Part shown: one piece after another, positions 45,041 to 54,178 of the stretch
How the letters are laid out: every line of letters begins with the position of its first letter
Numbering within the stretch: the stretch's first letter is position 1
Assembly (NCBI RefSeq): GCF_900115285.1
Contig: NZ_FOYW01000001.1
Location: 2,515,272-2,579,271 of the forward strand
Source of the DNA: Marinobacter daqiaonensis
GTDB taxonomy: Bacteria > Pseudomonadota > Gammaproteobacteria > Pseudomonadales > Oleiphilaceae
Direction of reading: 5' to 3'
Length of the DNA stretch: 64,000 nt
Position numbers and translations under genes: made by a program
The notes under the pieces: model-generated
What the model was told of the DNA's origin: nothing
The model's database searches: none
Seen by the model: only the letters and a program-made list of their open reading frames with translations

Positions 45041-48000
45041 TGCGCTTCACCGACATTTTCGTCCACCGGCCGGTCCTCGCCACGGTGGTCAGCCTGCTGA
45101 TTCTCCTGCTGGGTGCGCGGGCAGCCATGGAAATGGAGATTCGCCAGTACCCGAAGCTGGAAAGCACCACGGTCACGGTGACCACCGCCTACCCGGGCGC
45201 CAGCTCGGACCTGATCAAGGGCTTTATCACCACTCCGTTGCAACAGGCCATAGCGGAGGCCAGCGGTATTGATTACCTGACATCCACCAGCTCCCAGGGT
45301 GTGTCCACCATCCAGGCCAAGATGGAGCTGAACTACGATGCCAACGCAGCTCTGGCCGAGATCCAGGCCAAGGTGGCCAGCCAGAGGAACGTGCTGCCAC
45401 AGAATGCCCAGGACCCCGTCATTACCTCGGAGACCGGTGACTCCACGGCCCTGATGTACATTGCCTTCTACAGTGATGAGCTGGATGTACCCCAGATCAC
45501 CGACTACCTGACGCGGGTCGTGCAGCCTCGGCTGCAGGCCCTTCCCGGTGTTGGTAAGGCCGACCTGCTGGGCCGGCGGTTTGCCCTGCGCGCCTGGCTG
45601 GATCCGGAGCGACTGGCGGCGGTGGACATGACCCCCCAGGAAGTGGTCGGCGTACTGTTGCGCAACAACTACCAGGCAGCGGTTGGCAGCTCCAAGGGCA
45701 AGTACACCGAGATCAGCATGACCAGCAACACCGATGTGAGCGATCTGGAAGACTTCCGTGACCTGGTGGTGAAGGAAGTGGATGGCTCCATCATCCGGCT
45801 GCGGGATATCGCGCGGGTCGAACTGGGCTCGCAGACCTATGATCAGTTGGCTCTCTACAAGGGGCAGCCAGCCACCTACGTGGCCATCGAACTGGCGCCC
45901 GGTGCCAATCCCCTGACCGTGGCCGGCCTGGTCAAGGATGACCTGCCTGACATCGAGCGACAGCTGCCCTCCGGCCTGAATGTGAAGCTGGCCTATGACG
46001 CTTCCAGCTTCATTGAAGACTCCATATACGAGGTCATCAAGACCCTGCTGGAAGCGCTCGTCATCGTGCTGTTGGTGGTGTTCCTGTGCCTGGGGTCGAT
46101 ACGGGCCGCGGTCGTGCCTTCGGTGGCGGTTCCCCTGTCCCTGATCGGCGGCGCCTTCCTGATGCTGATAATGGGATTCTCCCTTAACCTGCTGACGCTT
46201 TTGTCCATGGTGCTGGCCATCGGCCTGGTGGTGGACGATGCCATTATCATGGTGGAAAACGTCCACCGCCACATCGAGCAGGGCGAGTCCCGGTTTGATG
46301 CTGCCCTTAACGGGGCCCGGGAAATGGCGGCCCCCATCATTGCCATGACCACCACCCTGGTGGCCGTTTACGCCCCCATCGGCTTCATGGGTGGGCTGGT
46401 TGGTTCACTGTTCACCGAATTTGCCTTTACGCTGGCGGGTACGGTGGTGATCTCGGGTATCGTTGCCCTCACCCTGTCACCCATGCTCTCCGGCAAGATC
46501 CTCAAGCCCCATGGCAACGCCGGCTGGTTCGAGGGCCGAGTGGAAAGTGCGTTCACCGGACTGGCCAATGGTTACAAGCGGGTTCTGGGCTCCCTGATGC
46601 AGACCATCTCCGTGGTGATCTTCTTCGCACTGGTGGTGCTGGCGTCCATTTACTTCATGGTGGCCATGAGTCAGAACGAACTTGCACCCACGGAGGATCA
46701 GGGCATCCTGTTCTATCAGGGCCAGGGCCCGCAAACGGCCACCCTTGATTACCTGCTGGAAGAGGGAAATGAAATCCAGCAACGGATGACCACGGTGCCG
46801 GGATACAACGAAGACTTCATGATTATCGGGATTACCGGGCCCAATACCGTTTTCGGGGGCTTCAAGATGGCCCCCTGGAGCGACCGTGACATCACCCAGT
46901 TCGAGGCCCAGCCCAAGCTCGATGCCGAACTGAAGAAAGTGACGGGCCTGCAGACAGCGGTATTCCCGCGGCCTTCCCTGCCGGGCTCCGGCGGAGGCCT
47001 GCTTTTCCAGTTCGTGATCACCACCGGCGACAGCTACGAGCGCCTGAACGATGTGGCCAACGAACTCCAGGGCAAGGCCATGCAGAGCGGCAACTTCATG
47101 TTCCTCCAGAAATCCATCGACTTCGACCGGCCGGTGACACGGGTCCTGGTGGACCGTGACCGGGTCGCAGACCTGGGTCTGTCGATGCAGGATGTGGGGC
47201 AGTCCCTCTCCAGCATGCTGGGTGGGGGTTATATCAACCGCTTCAGCATGGAGGGCCGGTCCTATGAGGTCATTCCCCAGGTGGAGCGGGATTTCCGTAC
47301 CAGCTCGGAGGCTCTGAACGACTACTACATTCGCACGGATACCGGCGAGCTGGTGCCCATGGGCAGCGTGGTCAGCTTCGAACGGGATGTGGAACCGTCC
47401 CAGCGCACCCAGTTCAACCAGCTCAACTCCCTGACCCTGCAGGGTGTGGTGATGCCCGGCGTCACCGACGGTGATGCCATGGCCTGGATGGAGCAGACCG
47501 CCGCGGAGGTCTTCCCCCAGGGTTTCAGCAACGATTACACCGGGCAGACTCGACAACTGGCGACCCAGGGCAGCGCCCTGATGGTAACTTTCTTCCTGTC
47601 GCTGCTGGTGATCTATCTGGTGCTAGCGGCCCAGTTCGAGAGCTGGCGGGACCCGTTCATCATCCTGGTATCGGTGCCCATGTCCGTGGCGGGAGCGATG
47701 GCCTTTATCGTCCTTGGGTTTGCCACCATGAATATCTACACCCAGGTGGGCCTGATCACCCTTATCGGCGTCGTCTCCAAGAACGGCATCCTGATTGTCG
47801 AGTTTGCCAACCAGTTGCAGGTCGACCGGGGCTACGACAAGCGCAAGGCAGTACTGGAAGCGGCCGCCATCCGCCTGCGGCCGATCATCATGACCTCCCT
47901 GGCACTGATCTTCGCCATGGTGCCGCTTCTGCTCGCCATGGGCCCGGGTGCCCAGAGCCGCTTCGCCATCGGCCTGACCATCAGTGCGGGGCTCGGCATC

Positions 48001-48093
48001 GGTACGCTCTTTACCGTCTTTGTCTTGCCGGCGTTCTACATTCTGCTGGCCCGGGACCACAACGCCGGGAAGGAAACGGAGGCGAGCGCCTGA
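45040..48093 (+). CDS. RND efflux permease, HAE1 family
   Basis: 1017-aa inner-membrane pump. FVHRPVLATVVSLLILLLG (helix 1), tandem porter domains, GLVVDDAIIMVENVHRH with the proton-relay Asp pair in helix 4, ALIFAMVPLLLAMGPGAQSR in helix 11. No outer-membrane TolC gene follows; the operon ends at the terminator at 48112. Probably exports lipophilic or amphiphilic toxins. Confidence 0.92.
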   Translation: MRFTDIFVHRPVLATVVSLLILLLGARAAMEMEIRQYPKLESTTVTVTTAYPGASSDLIKGFITTPLQQAIAEASGIDYLTSTSSQGVSTIQAKMELNYDANAALAEIQAKVASQRNVLPQNAQDPVITSETGDSTALMYIAFYSDELDVPQITDYLTRVVQPRLQALPGVGKADLLGRRFALRAWLDPERLAAVDMTPQEVVGVLLRNNYQAAVGSSKGKYTEISMTSNTDVSDLEDFRDLVVKEVDGSIIRLRDIARVELGSQTYDQLALYKGQPATYVAIELAPGANPLTVAGLVKDDLPDIERQLPSGLNVKLAYDASSFIEDSIYEVIKTLLEALVIVLLVVFLCLGSIRAAVVPSVAVPLSLIGGAFLMLIMGFSLNLLTLLSMVLAIGLVVDDAIIMVENVHRHIEQGESRFDAALNGAREMAAPIIAMTTTLVAVYAPIGFMGGLVGSLFTEFAFTLAGTVVISGIVALTLSPMLSGKILKPHGNAGWFEGRVESAFTGLANGYKRVLGSLMQTISVVIFFALVVLASIYFMVAMSQNELAPTEDQGILFYQGQGPQTATLDYLLEEGNEIQQRMTTVPGYNEDFMIIGITGPNTVFGGFKMAPWSDRDITQFEAQPKLDAELKKVTGLQTAVFPRPSLPGSGGGLLFQFVITTGDSYERLNDVANELQGKAMQSGNFMFLQKSIDFDRPVTRVLVDRDRVADLGLSMQDVGQSLSSMLGGGYINRFSMEGRSYEVIPQVERDFRTSSEALNDYYIRTDTGELVPMGSVVSFERDVEPSQRTQFNQLNSLTLQGVVMPGVTDGDAMAWMEQTAAEVFPQGFSNDYTGQTRQLATQGSALMVTFFLSLLVIYLVLAAQFESWRDPFIILVSVPMSVAGAMAFIVLGFATMNIYTQVGLITLIGVVSKNGILIVEFANQLQVDRGYDKRKAVLEAAAIRLRPIIMTSLALIFAMVPLLLAMGPGAQSRFAIGLTISAGLGIGTLFTVFVLPAFYILLARDHNAGKETEASA

Positions 48094-48111
48094 CGGTCGA
48101 AAATCCATAAG

Positions 48112-48132
48112 GGGGGCTGCGGCCCCCTTTTT
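48112..48132 (+). terminator. rho-independent terminator of RND operon
   Basis: GGGGGC (48112-48117), TGCG loop, GCCCCC (48122-48127), then TTTTT; 19 bases after the permease stop. Confidence 0.9.
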
Positions 48133-48290
48133 ACTGATGCGTTTTCCCTGCCACTGCGTATTTCCCTCCACCTTGGGTGCTTTCACCGACACCCCGTTAA
48201 CGTTTCGGGACATTTGCACGCTACCCTGTAACGGTACGGCGATCCCTGTGTCTGGTATCCGTCATTCTTATTCACTGGAAAGCGCGAATC

Positions 48291-50489
48291 ATGTCGAAAA
48301 AGAAACTGATTGTCGTAGTCCTGATCGCGGTTCTTGTCGGCGCCTTTCTGCTTCTCGGGGGGCCGGAAGTGTTGACGCTGGAGAATCTGAAACAGCACCA
48401 GGCGCAACTGGACCAATGGATCGCCGACAACCTGCTGCTTGCGGTGTCCGGGTATGCCCTGGTGTATGTGGTGGTCACTGCACTGTCGTTACCGGGAGCC
48501 ACCGTGATGACCCTGGCGGGTGGTGCTTTCTTTGGCAACCTGGTGGGACTGCTGACGGTTTCCCTGGCCTCCACCCTTGGCGCCACGCTCGCTTTTCTCG
48601 TGGCCCGATTCCTGTTGCGGGATACCCTGAAGCGGAAGTATGCCAAGACCGTCCGGCGTATTGACGAGGGTATCGAGAAAGACGGCGCCTTCTATCTGGC
48701 AACCCTGCGACTGGTGCCGGTGTTTCCCTTTTTCCTGATCAATCTGGCCATGGGCCTGACCGCCATGAAGCTGCGCACCTACGCGCTGGTGAGCTGGCTG
48801 GGGATGCTGCCGGGCACCTTTGTCTACGTGAATGCGGGTACCCAGCTTGCGGGGGTCAGTAGCCTGGGGGACGTTGTCTCCGCGGATCTGTTGTTGTCCT
48901 TCGCCCTGCTGGGACTGTTCCCGCTGATTGCCAAGTTCGTGGTGGACTTTATCCGCCGTCGCCGGGTTTACCGGGGTTTCAGCAAGCCCTCCTCGTTCGA
49001 TTACAACCTGCTGGTGATCGGTGGTGGTTCCGCCGGTCTGGTATCGGCCTATATCGCCGCAGCCGTCAAGGCGAAAGTGGTCCTCATCGAACGGAACAGG
49101 ATGGGGGGCGACTGTCTCAATACCGGCTGTGTGCCCTCAAAGGCGCTGATCAAAAGCGCCAAGGCGGCCGATACCATGCGCCATGCCGATCGCTATGGTC
49201 TGGACGCGGTGCCGGTGTCCGGTTCCTTCGCCAACATCATGGGCCGGGTGAAACGCATCATCGAGAAAGTGGAGCCCCACGACTCCCCGGAGCGCTACCG
49301 TAGCCTGGGTGTGGACTGCATTGCCGGCAGCGCGGCGTTCATCTCCCCATGGGAGGTGGAAGTAACCCACAACGACGGTGGCCGCGAGCGCCTGACCGCC
49401 CGCAGCATTATTGTGGCCACAGGCGGCAGGCCCTTTGTGCCGCCAATTCCGGGCCTGGAGCAAATGGAGCCGCTGACCTCCGAGAATCTGTGGTCATTGC
49501 AGGAGCAGCCGGAGCGCCTGTTGGTGATCGGCGGCGGTCCGATTGGGTGTGAGTTATCCCAGGCCTTTGCCCGCCTGGGCACCCGGGTGACCCAGGTGGA
49601 GACCGGTGACCGCATCCTGGTAAAGGAGGATGCGGACGTGTCGGAGTTACTGATGGAGCGGTTCCGGGATGAGGGCATTGACCTGCGGCTCAATCACCGG
49701 GCAGTCGAGTTCGCAGAGGACAACGGCGAGAAGGTGGCCTGGTGTGAGCACAATGACGAGCGTGTCGCCATTCCTTTCGACCGGGTGCTGATCGCGGTGG
49801 GCCGTGCCGGTAACACCGAGGGCCTTGACCTAGAGACCCTGGGCATCGAGCCCCGCGCCAACGGTACGGTGCCGGTTGCCGATGACCTGAGCATGCGCTA
49901 TCCCAACATCTTTGCCTGCGGCGACGTTGCAGGCCCCTATCAGTTCACCCATGCCGCCGCCCACCAGGCCTGGTACGCGGCGGTGAACGGTCTTTTCGGA
50001 CAGTTCCGCCGGTTCCGAGTCGATTACCGGGTGCTGCCCTGGGTGACCTTTACCTCGCCCGAAGTGGCCCGGGTCGGGCTCAGCGAGGATGAGGCCCGGG
50101 AGCAGGGCGTGGACTACGAAGTCACCCGGTATGACCTGGACGATCTGGACCGCGCCATCGCCGAAGACGAGGATCATGGGTTCATCAAGGTGCTGACCGT
50201 GCCCGGCAAGGATCGAATCCTTGGCGCCGTCGTTGCCGGCACCCACGGCGGCGAGATTCTGGCGGAATTCACCCTGGCCATGAAACACGGTATCGGACTC
50301 AACAAGATTCTCGGTACCATTCATCCCTATCCTACCTGGAACGAGTCCGCCAAGTTCGCCGCGGGTGGCTGGAAGCGGGCCCACGCGCCCGAGGGTGTGC
50401 TGGCATGGCTCGCCCGTTTTCACCGGTGGCGGCTTGGGGGTGGTCAATCCGAGCGCTCCCGGCGTAAACAGGGTGAGTCGGTAACATAA
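48291..50489 (+). CDS. TVP38/TMEM64 domain fused to disulfide oxidoreductase (MerA-like)
   Basis: 732 aa. Residues 1-225: VTT/TVP38 membrane domain (LSLPGATVMTLAGGAFFG, LRLVPVFPFFLINLAMGLTA). Residues ~235-720: FAD pyridine-nucleotide disulfide oxidoreductase with LVIGGGSAGLVSAYIA, redox [10 protein letters not shown] (Cys275/Cys280), second Rossmann VIGGGPIGCELSQAF and the C-terminal HPYPTWNESAKFA (catalytic His-Glu). Lacks MerA's C-terminal CC. Likely a membrane-tethered reductase of unknown acceptor; genome-wide this fusion is recurrent. Followed 49 bases later by the radical SAM gene. Confidence 0.88.
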   Translation: MSKKKLIVVVLIAVLVGAFLLLGGPEVLTLENLKQHQAQLDQWIADNLLLAVSGYALVYVVVTALSLPGATVMTLAGGAFFGNLVGLLTVSLASTLGATLAFLVARFLLRDTLKRKYAKTVRRIDEGIEKDGAFYLATLRLVPVFPFFLINLAMGLTAMKLRTYALVSWLGMLPGTFVYVNAGTQLAGVSSLGDVVSADLLLSFALLGLFPLIAKFVVDFIRRRRVYRGFSKPSSFDYNLLVIGGGSAGLVSAYIAAAVKAKVVLIERNRMGGDCLNTGCVPSKALIKSAKAADTMRHADRYGLDAVPVSGSFANIMGRVKRIIEKVEPHDSPERYRSLGVDCIAGSAAFISPWEVEVTHNDGGRERLTARSIIVATGGRPFVPPIPGLEQMEPLTSENLWSLQEQPERLLVIGGGPIGCELSQAFARLGTRVTQVETGDRILVKEDADVSELLMERFRDEGIDLRLNHRAVEFAEDNGEKVAWCEHNDERVAIPFDRVLIAVGRAGNTEGLDLETLGIEPRANGTVPVADDLSMRYPNIFACGDVAGPYQFTHAAAHQAWYAAVNGLFGQFRRFRVDYRVLPWVTFTSPEVARVGLSEDEAREQGVDYEVTRYDLDDLDRAIAEDEDHGFIKVLTVPGKDRILGAVVAGTHGGEILAEFTLAMKHGIGLNKILGTIHPYPTWNESAKFAAGGWKRAHAPEGVLAWLARFHRWRLGGGQSERSRRKQGESVT

Positions 50490-50538
50490 TCCCGCTGACT
50501 GTGTCTGACAGAACAAGATTGGTAACCATGGAGCGACT

Positions 50539-51495
50539 ATGCCCCTGACTGCAGAAAAGATGATACCGGTCACCGAACTGGTGGAACCCCGTGCCCGGGA
50601 CAGCTGGACCCACACCCGGGCGGGTGAGCCCCGCGGCTACATCGACCCGGACCGGCTCAAGGAGCTCTGGATCCACACCGGTACCGCCTGCAACCTTGCC
50701 TGCCCCTTCTGTCTGGAAGGATCCCACCCCGGCGATGGGCGTATTCCCGGCATGAAACTCAGCGACGTGAAGCCCTTTATTCACGAGGCCCTGGAGATGG
50801 GGGTGGAGCAGTTCTCCTTCACGGGAGGCGAGCCCTTCGTGATCCGGGATTTCATCAATATCCTGGATTACGCGAGCCAGCACCGCCCCTGCTTTGTGCT
50901 CACCAACGCCACCGACCCGCTGCTCAAGCGCCGTCACCAGGTCAGGCCGCTGCTGGATAACGCTCATCCGATCCACTTCCGGGTCAGCCTGGACTATCCC
51001 GATGCCATCCGCCATGACGTGGACCGGGGCGAGGGCAGTTTCGACAAGGCCCTGGAAGGCATCCGCTGGCTGGTGGATCAGGGCTTCAAGGTCTCCATCG
51101 CCCGCCAGAGTGATCCCGTGGAAGATCCCGAGCAGGTGGAGGCGTCCTTCCGGGCCATTCTCAGGGAGTGGAGCATTCCCGACTCCCTGGCATTTACCGC
51201 CTTTCCGGACCTTGGCACACCGGGCTCCGACGATGGCAGCCCGGAAATCACCGAAACCTGCATGGAGAAATATCCCACCCGGGAAAGCCGCGCCCACTTC
51301 ATGTGCACCCACACCCGCATGCTGGTGAAAAAGAACGATCAGGTCCGGGTCTACGCCTGCACCCTGGTGGACGACGACCCCCAATACGATCTGGGCGGCA
51401 CCCTGGCGGAGAGCATGGAAGAGCGCATCATGCTGCGGCATCACCGGTGCTTTGCCTGTTACCGGTTCGGGGCAAGCTGCGGGGCGCCTGAGTAA
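50539..51495 (+). CDS. radical SAM protein with C-terminal cysteine cluster
   Basis: 318 aa. Cx3Cx2C cluster at Cys51/55/58 (CNLACPFC), FTGGEPF, and a C-terminal Cys-rich part (FMCTHTRM, VYACTLVDDD, RCFACYRFGASCGAPE) that suggests an auxiliary Fe-S cluster (SPASM/twitch-like). Substrate unknown. It heads a run with a sodium symporter and a metallophosphatase that is otherwise unfamiliar to me. ATG 50539 was accepted, although GGAG lies 8 bases ahead inside a weak context. Confidence 0.84.
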   Translation: MPLTAEKMIPVTELVEPRARDSWTHTRAGEPRGYIDPDRLKELWIHTGTACNLACPFCLEGSHPGDGRIPGMKLSDVKPFIHEALEMGVEQFSFTGGEPFVIRDFINILDYASQHRPCFVLTNATDPLLKRRHQVRPLLDNAHPIHFRVSLDYPDAIRHDVDRGEGSFDKALEGIRWLVDQGFKVSIARQSDPVEDPEQVEASFRAILREWSIPDSLAFTAFPDLGTPGSDDGSPEITETCMEKYPTRESRAHFMCTHTRMLVKKNDQVRVYACTLVDDDPQYDLGGTLAESMEERIMLRHHRCFACYRFGASCGAPE

Positions 51496-51534
51496 GGTCT
51501 TGTTTTGCCGCGGAATCCGCGGAAAAAAGACGGA

Positions 51535-51570
51535 TTAGCCACGGAAACCACGGAAAGACACGGAAAAAAG
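51535..51570 (+). repeat. short tandem CCACGGAAA-type repeats
   Basis: Three imperfect copies of the (C/G)(A/C)CACGGAAA unit in the intergenic region after the radical SAM gene. Repeats of this kind occur in intergenic DNA of various marine and other bacteria; no function known. Confidence 0.6.
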
Positions 51571-51580
51571 AAACGAATGG

Positions 51581-51654
51581 GCCACGGACACTCACGGACA
51601 AAAAACAAAAGATCTTTTAGGCTTTTCAATCTTTTTGTCCGTGTCGTCCGTGGC
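51581..51654. repeat. long inverted repeat (GCCACGGAC...GTCCGTGGC)
   Basis: Left arm 51581-51604 and right arm 51632-51654 pair almost fully (GCCACGGAC, then a short mismatch, then ACGGACAAAAA) around a 27-base AT-rich loop. It lies between the radical SAM gene and the symporter, directly before the symporter ribosome-binding site, so it may form a stem in the mRNA that controls or terminates readthrough. Confidence 0.82.
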
Positions 51655-51672
51655 AAATAAAAAACGAGGAAA

Positions 51673-53088
51673 ATGAAAATGACAGGCACAGAAGCCACCC
51701 TGTTCTGGGGCTTTCTGGTGGTTTACGGCATTGTGATGTATGCGCTCTCGCCGAAGAGCCTTAACGCCGAATCTTTTTACAAGGGTGCCGATGATCAGGG
51801 CAGGCCGGTGGGGCAGTGGTCGCTGACCGCCTCCATTTTTATCAGCTGGATCTTCGCCAAATCGGTCACCAACGCCGCCAATCTTGGTGCCGCTTACGGG
51901 GTGACCGGAGGCCTTGCTTACGCGGCGTACTGGCTCTCCATTCCCGTGGCGGGTTACATCATCTACCTGATCCGCACCCAGACCGGCGCCGGCAGCCTCC
52001 AGGAGTTCCTCACTTCCCGTTTCGGCCGCCTGGCAGCGCTGAGTTTTTCCGCCGCCATCCTGATCCGGCTCTACAATGAGGTCTGGAGCAACACCGCGGT
52101 GGTGGGAGGGTACTTCGGCAGTCCCGGCGACTGGCCCTATTACACCGCGGCCATGGTCTTCACGGCATTCACCCTGGCCTACAGCCTGAAGGGTGGTCTT
52201 CGCAGCTCCATCTTCACGGATGTCATCCAGGCAGTGGTGTTCGTGTTCTTCGTTGCGGCGGTACTGTTCCTGATCATACCCGCCAACGACCCCAGGACCC
52301 TGCTCACCACCGGCGAGTTCCGCCTTGAGGCCGGTATGGATCTGCTGCTGGTGGCGGGGCTACAGCTGTTCAGCTATCCGTTCCACGACCCGGTGCTGAC
52401 CGACCGGGGCTTCGTGAATCGTGAGAAAACCATGCTCAAGAGCTTTGTGGTGGCAGGACTGCTGGGTTTTGTGGCGGTGTTTGTCTTCAGTCTGGTGGGC
52501 GTGCATGCCCAGATCAACGGCATCGCCGCCAACGGCAACGCGCCCGCGGCGGTGGGACAGGCCTTGGGTCTCACCGCCCTGTTCCTGATGAGTGTGGTGA
52601 TGATGACCTCGGCAGGCTCAACCCTCGACTCCACCTTTACCTCCTTCTCCAAGTCCATCGCGGTGGACCTGCCCCGGCTGGCCCGAAGGGCAGCGGAGCG
52701 ACTGCCGAGTATGAAAGTTGGGGCCGCGGTGATGATCATCTTCGCTATCCTCGGCAACCTTCCGATGTTTGCCGGTACCGACATTCTCAAGGCCACCACG
52801 ATCTCCGGCACCATGGTGATGGGGCTGGCGCCGGTATTCCTGTTCTACGGCTTCACCCGCTGGTCACCCTGGAGTTTCCACCTGAGCTTCTGGACCGGGC
52901 TGATTCTCGGACTGTTGCTGGCTCTGGGCCTGATCCCCCGGTCCTGGGCCATCGGTGAAGGGGCCTATGCCTTACTGCTGGGCACCAACGCCTGGGGTAT
53001 TCTTCTCTGCAGCGCCGGTTTCTTCGTGCCCCTGGTGTTGCGGCGCCTGCGGGGACGTGGATTGGCCACTACCGAGGCCGGGGGATGA
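51673..53088 (+). CDS. sodium:solute symporter family transporter
   Basis: 471 aa, about 13 helices, SSS family: GSLQEFLTSRFGRLAALSFS, EVWSNTAVVGGYFGSPGDWP, TSAGSTLDSTFTSFSKSIAVD (Na+-site region). More hydrophobic and shorter than PutP. GAGG lies ahead of ATG 51673; upstream is the long inverted repeat. Stop overlaps the next ATG by 4 bases. Substrate unknown. Confidence 0.86.
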   Translation: MKMTGTEATLFWGFLVVYGIVMYALSPKSLNAESFYKGADDQGRPVGQWSLTASIFISWIFAKSVTNAANLGAAYGVTGGLAYAAYWLSIPVAGYIIYLIRTQTGAGSLQEFLTSRFGRLAALSFSAAILIRLYNEVWSNTAVVGGYFGSPGDWPYYTAAMVFTAFTLAYSLKGGLRSSIFTDVIQAVVFVFFVAAVLFLIIPANDPRTLLTTGEFRLEAGMDLLLVAGLQLFSYPFHDPVLTDRGFVNREKTMLKSFVVAGLLGFVAVFVFSLVGVHAQINGIAANGNAPAAVGQALGLTALFLMSVVMMTSAGSTLDSTFTSFSKSIAVDLPRLARRAAERLPSMKVGAAVMIIFAILGNLPMFAGTDILKATTISGTMVMGLAPVFLFYGFTRWSPWSFHLSFWTGLILGLLLALGLIPRSWAIGEGAYALLLGTNAWGILLCSAGFFVPLVLRRLRGRGLATTEAGG

Positions 53089-54041
53089 GCGAAGGGCGCA
53101 GCTGCCCGCTGCACTATCGCTACCGGCCGGAAGCACTCACGCTGTTTCCGGAACCCTGTGATGCCGATGTGCTCTATGTTGTTGGCGGTCTCTACGGCAA
53201 CCCGTTCGCCCTCGACGAGATCGAGGCCATGGCTGCGCGGGAGCAGCAACAGGGCCATCGGGTCCGGCTGCTGTTCAACGGCGACTTCAATTGGTTCAAT
53301 GCCAGTGATGAGCTGTTCCGGGACATCAATGCCCGGGTACTGTCCCACTCCGCCATCACCGGTAACGTCGAGTACGAACTGGCCCGGCCGGGGGACGATA
53401 CGGGCTGTGGTTGCGCCTACCCGGATTTCGTGGATGACGCCGTTGTGGCGCGCTCAAACCGGATCATGGAACGGCTCCAGGGGGTCGCAGGTCGGCACCC
53501 GGATATCCAGGAGCAACTGGCCCGGCTCCCTCGCTTTCAGTGCCTGATCTTTGGTGGCCTAAAGGTTGTTGTTCTGCACGGCGATCCCGAGTCCCTGGCG
53601 GGCTGGGGGCTGTCCCACGAGGTGCTGAGCCACGATGGCGACGATCAGCTGGGGGAATGGTTCCGCCGGAGTGACGCCGATATCATCATCAGCACCCACA
53701 CCTGCCTGCCGGTAATGCGCAGTCTGGCGGTGGATGGTCGGCCCCGGGTCTTTCTCAACAACGGGTCGGCCGGAATGGGGAATCTGGCAGGGGGAAGCTC
53801 TGGTCTGGTGGCCCGCGTCGCCCGCTCACCGGCGTCACCGGCTGCTTTCCACCTGCCCTCGGAGCTTCCAGTTGACGCATCTCTGGAACCGGTGGTGTTC
53901 CCCCTGGCCCCATGGCTGCAGCGGTTCGACCAGCTCTGGCCATATGGCAGCGATGCCGCCCTGTCCTATCGCCAGCGTATTATCAATGGCACCAGCCTCT
54001 GCGGCCGGCACTTGCTGGCGACGTCTGCAACATTCCGGTAA
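53085..54041 (+). CDS. metallophosphoesterase (calcineurin-like) family protein
   Basis: 318 aa. YVVGGLYGNPFALDEIE (motif I, Asp-x-His replaced by GGLYGN), FNGDFNWFN (GD motif), TGNVEYEL (GNHE-like), VVLHGDPESLAGWG, ISTHTCLP (GHTH-like). The pattern resembles nonstandard members in which the first metal ligands are changed, so the dinuclear site may be altered. Co-translated with the symporter (ATGA overlap). Role with the radical SAM protein is unknown. Confidence 0.7.
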   Translation: MSEGRSCPLHYRYRPEALTLFPEPCDADVLYVVGGLYGNPFALDEIEAMAAREQQQGHRVRLLFNGDFNWFNASDELFRDINARVLSHSAITGNVEYELARPGDDTGCGCAYPDFVDDAVVARSNRIMERLQGVAGRHPDIQEQLARLPRFQCLIFGGLKVVVLHGDPESLAGWGLSHEVLSHDGDDQLGEWFRRSDADIIISTHTCLPVMRSLAVDGRPRVFLNNGSAGMGNLAGGSSGLVARVARSPASPAAFHLPSELPVDASLEPVVFPLAPWLQRFDQLWPYGSDAALSYRQRIINGTSLCGRHLLATSATFR

Positions 54042-54118
54042 CTGACCTAGTATTGAATCATGGAGCGTCGTCGCGGTTGCGGCGCCGTTGCCTGGCGCCT
54101 GCTGCAGGACCGCTCCGG

Positions 54119-54146
54119 TTGATTTTTCTTTTGTGGTCTATATAAT
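54119..54146 (+). promoter_or_regulatory. ectA promoter
   Basis: TTGATT (54119-54124), 16-bp spacer, TATAAT (54141-54146), 32 bases before the start codon. A near-consensus -10 fits a strongly expressed, likely osmotically induced operon. Confidence 0.62.
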
Positions 54147-54178
54147 TCACCACTAACGTTTGCAGCGAAGAGGTCGAT

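Noticed and set aside
51535-51654. Possible CRISPR array
   Set aside because: Units are short, imperfect and without regular spacers; no cas genes nearby.
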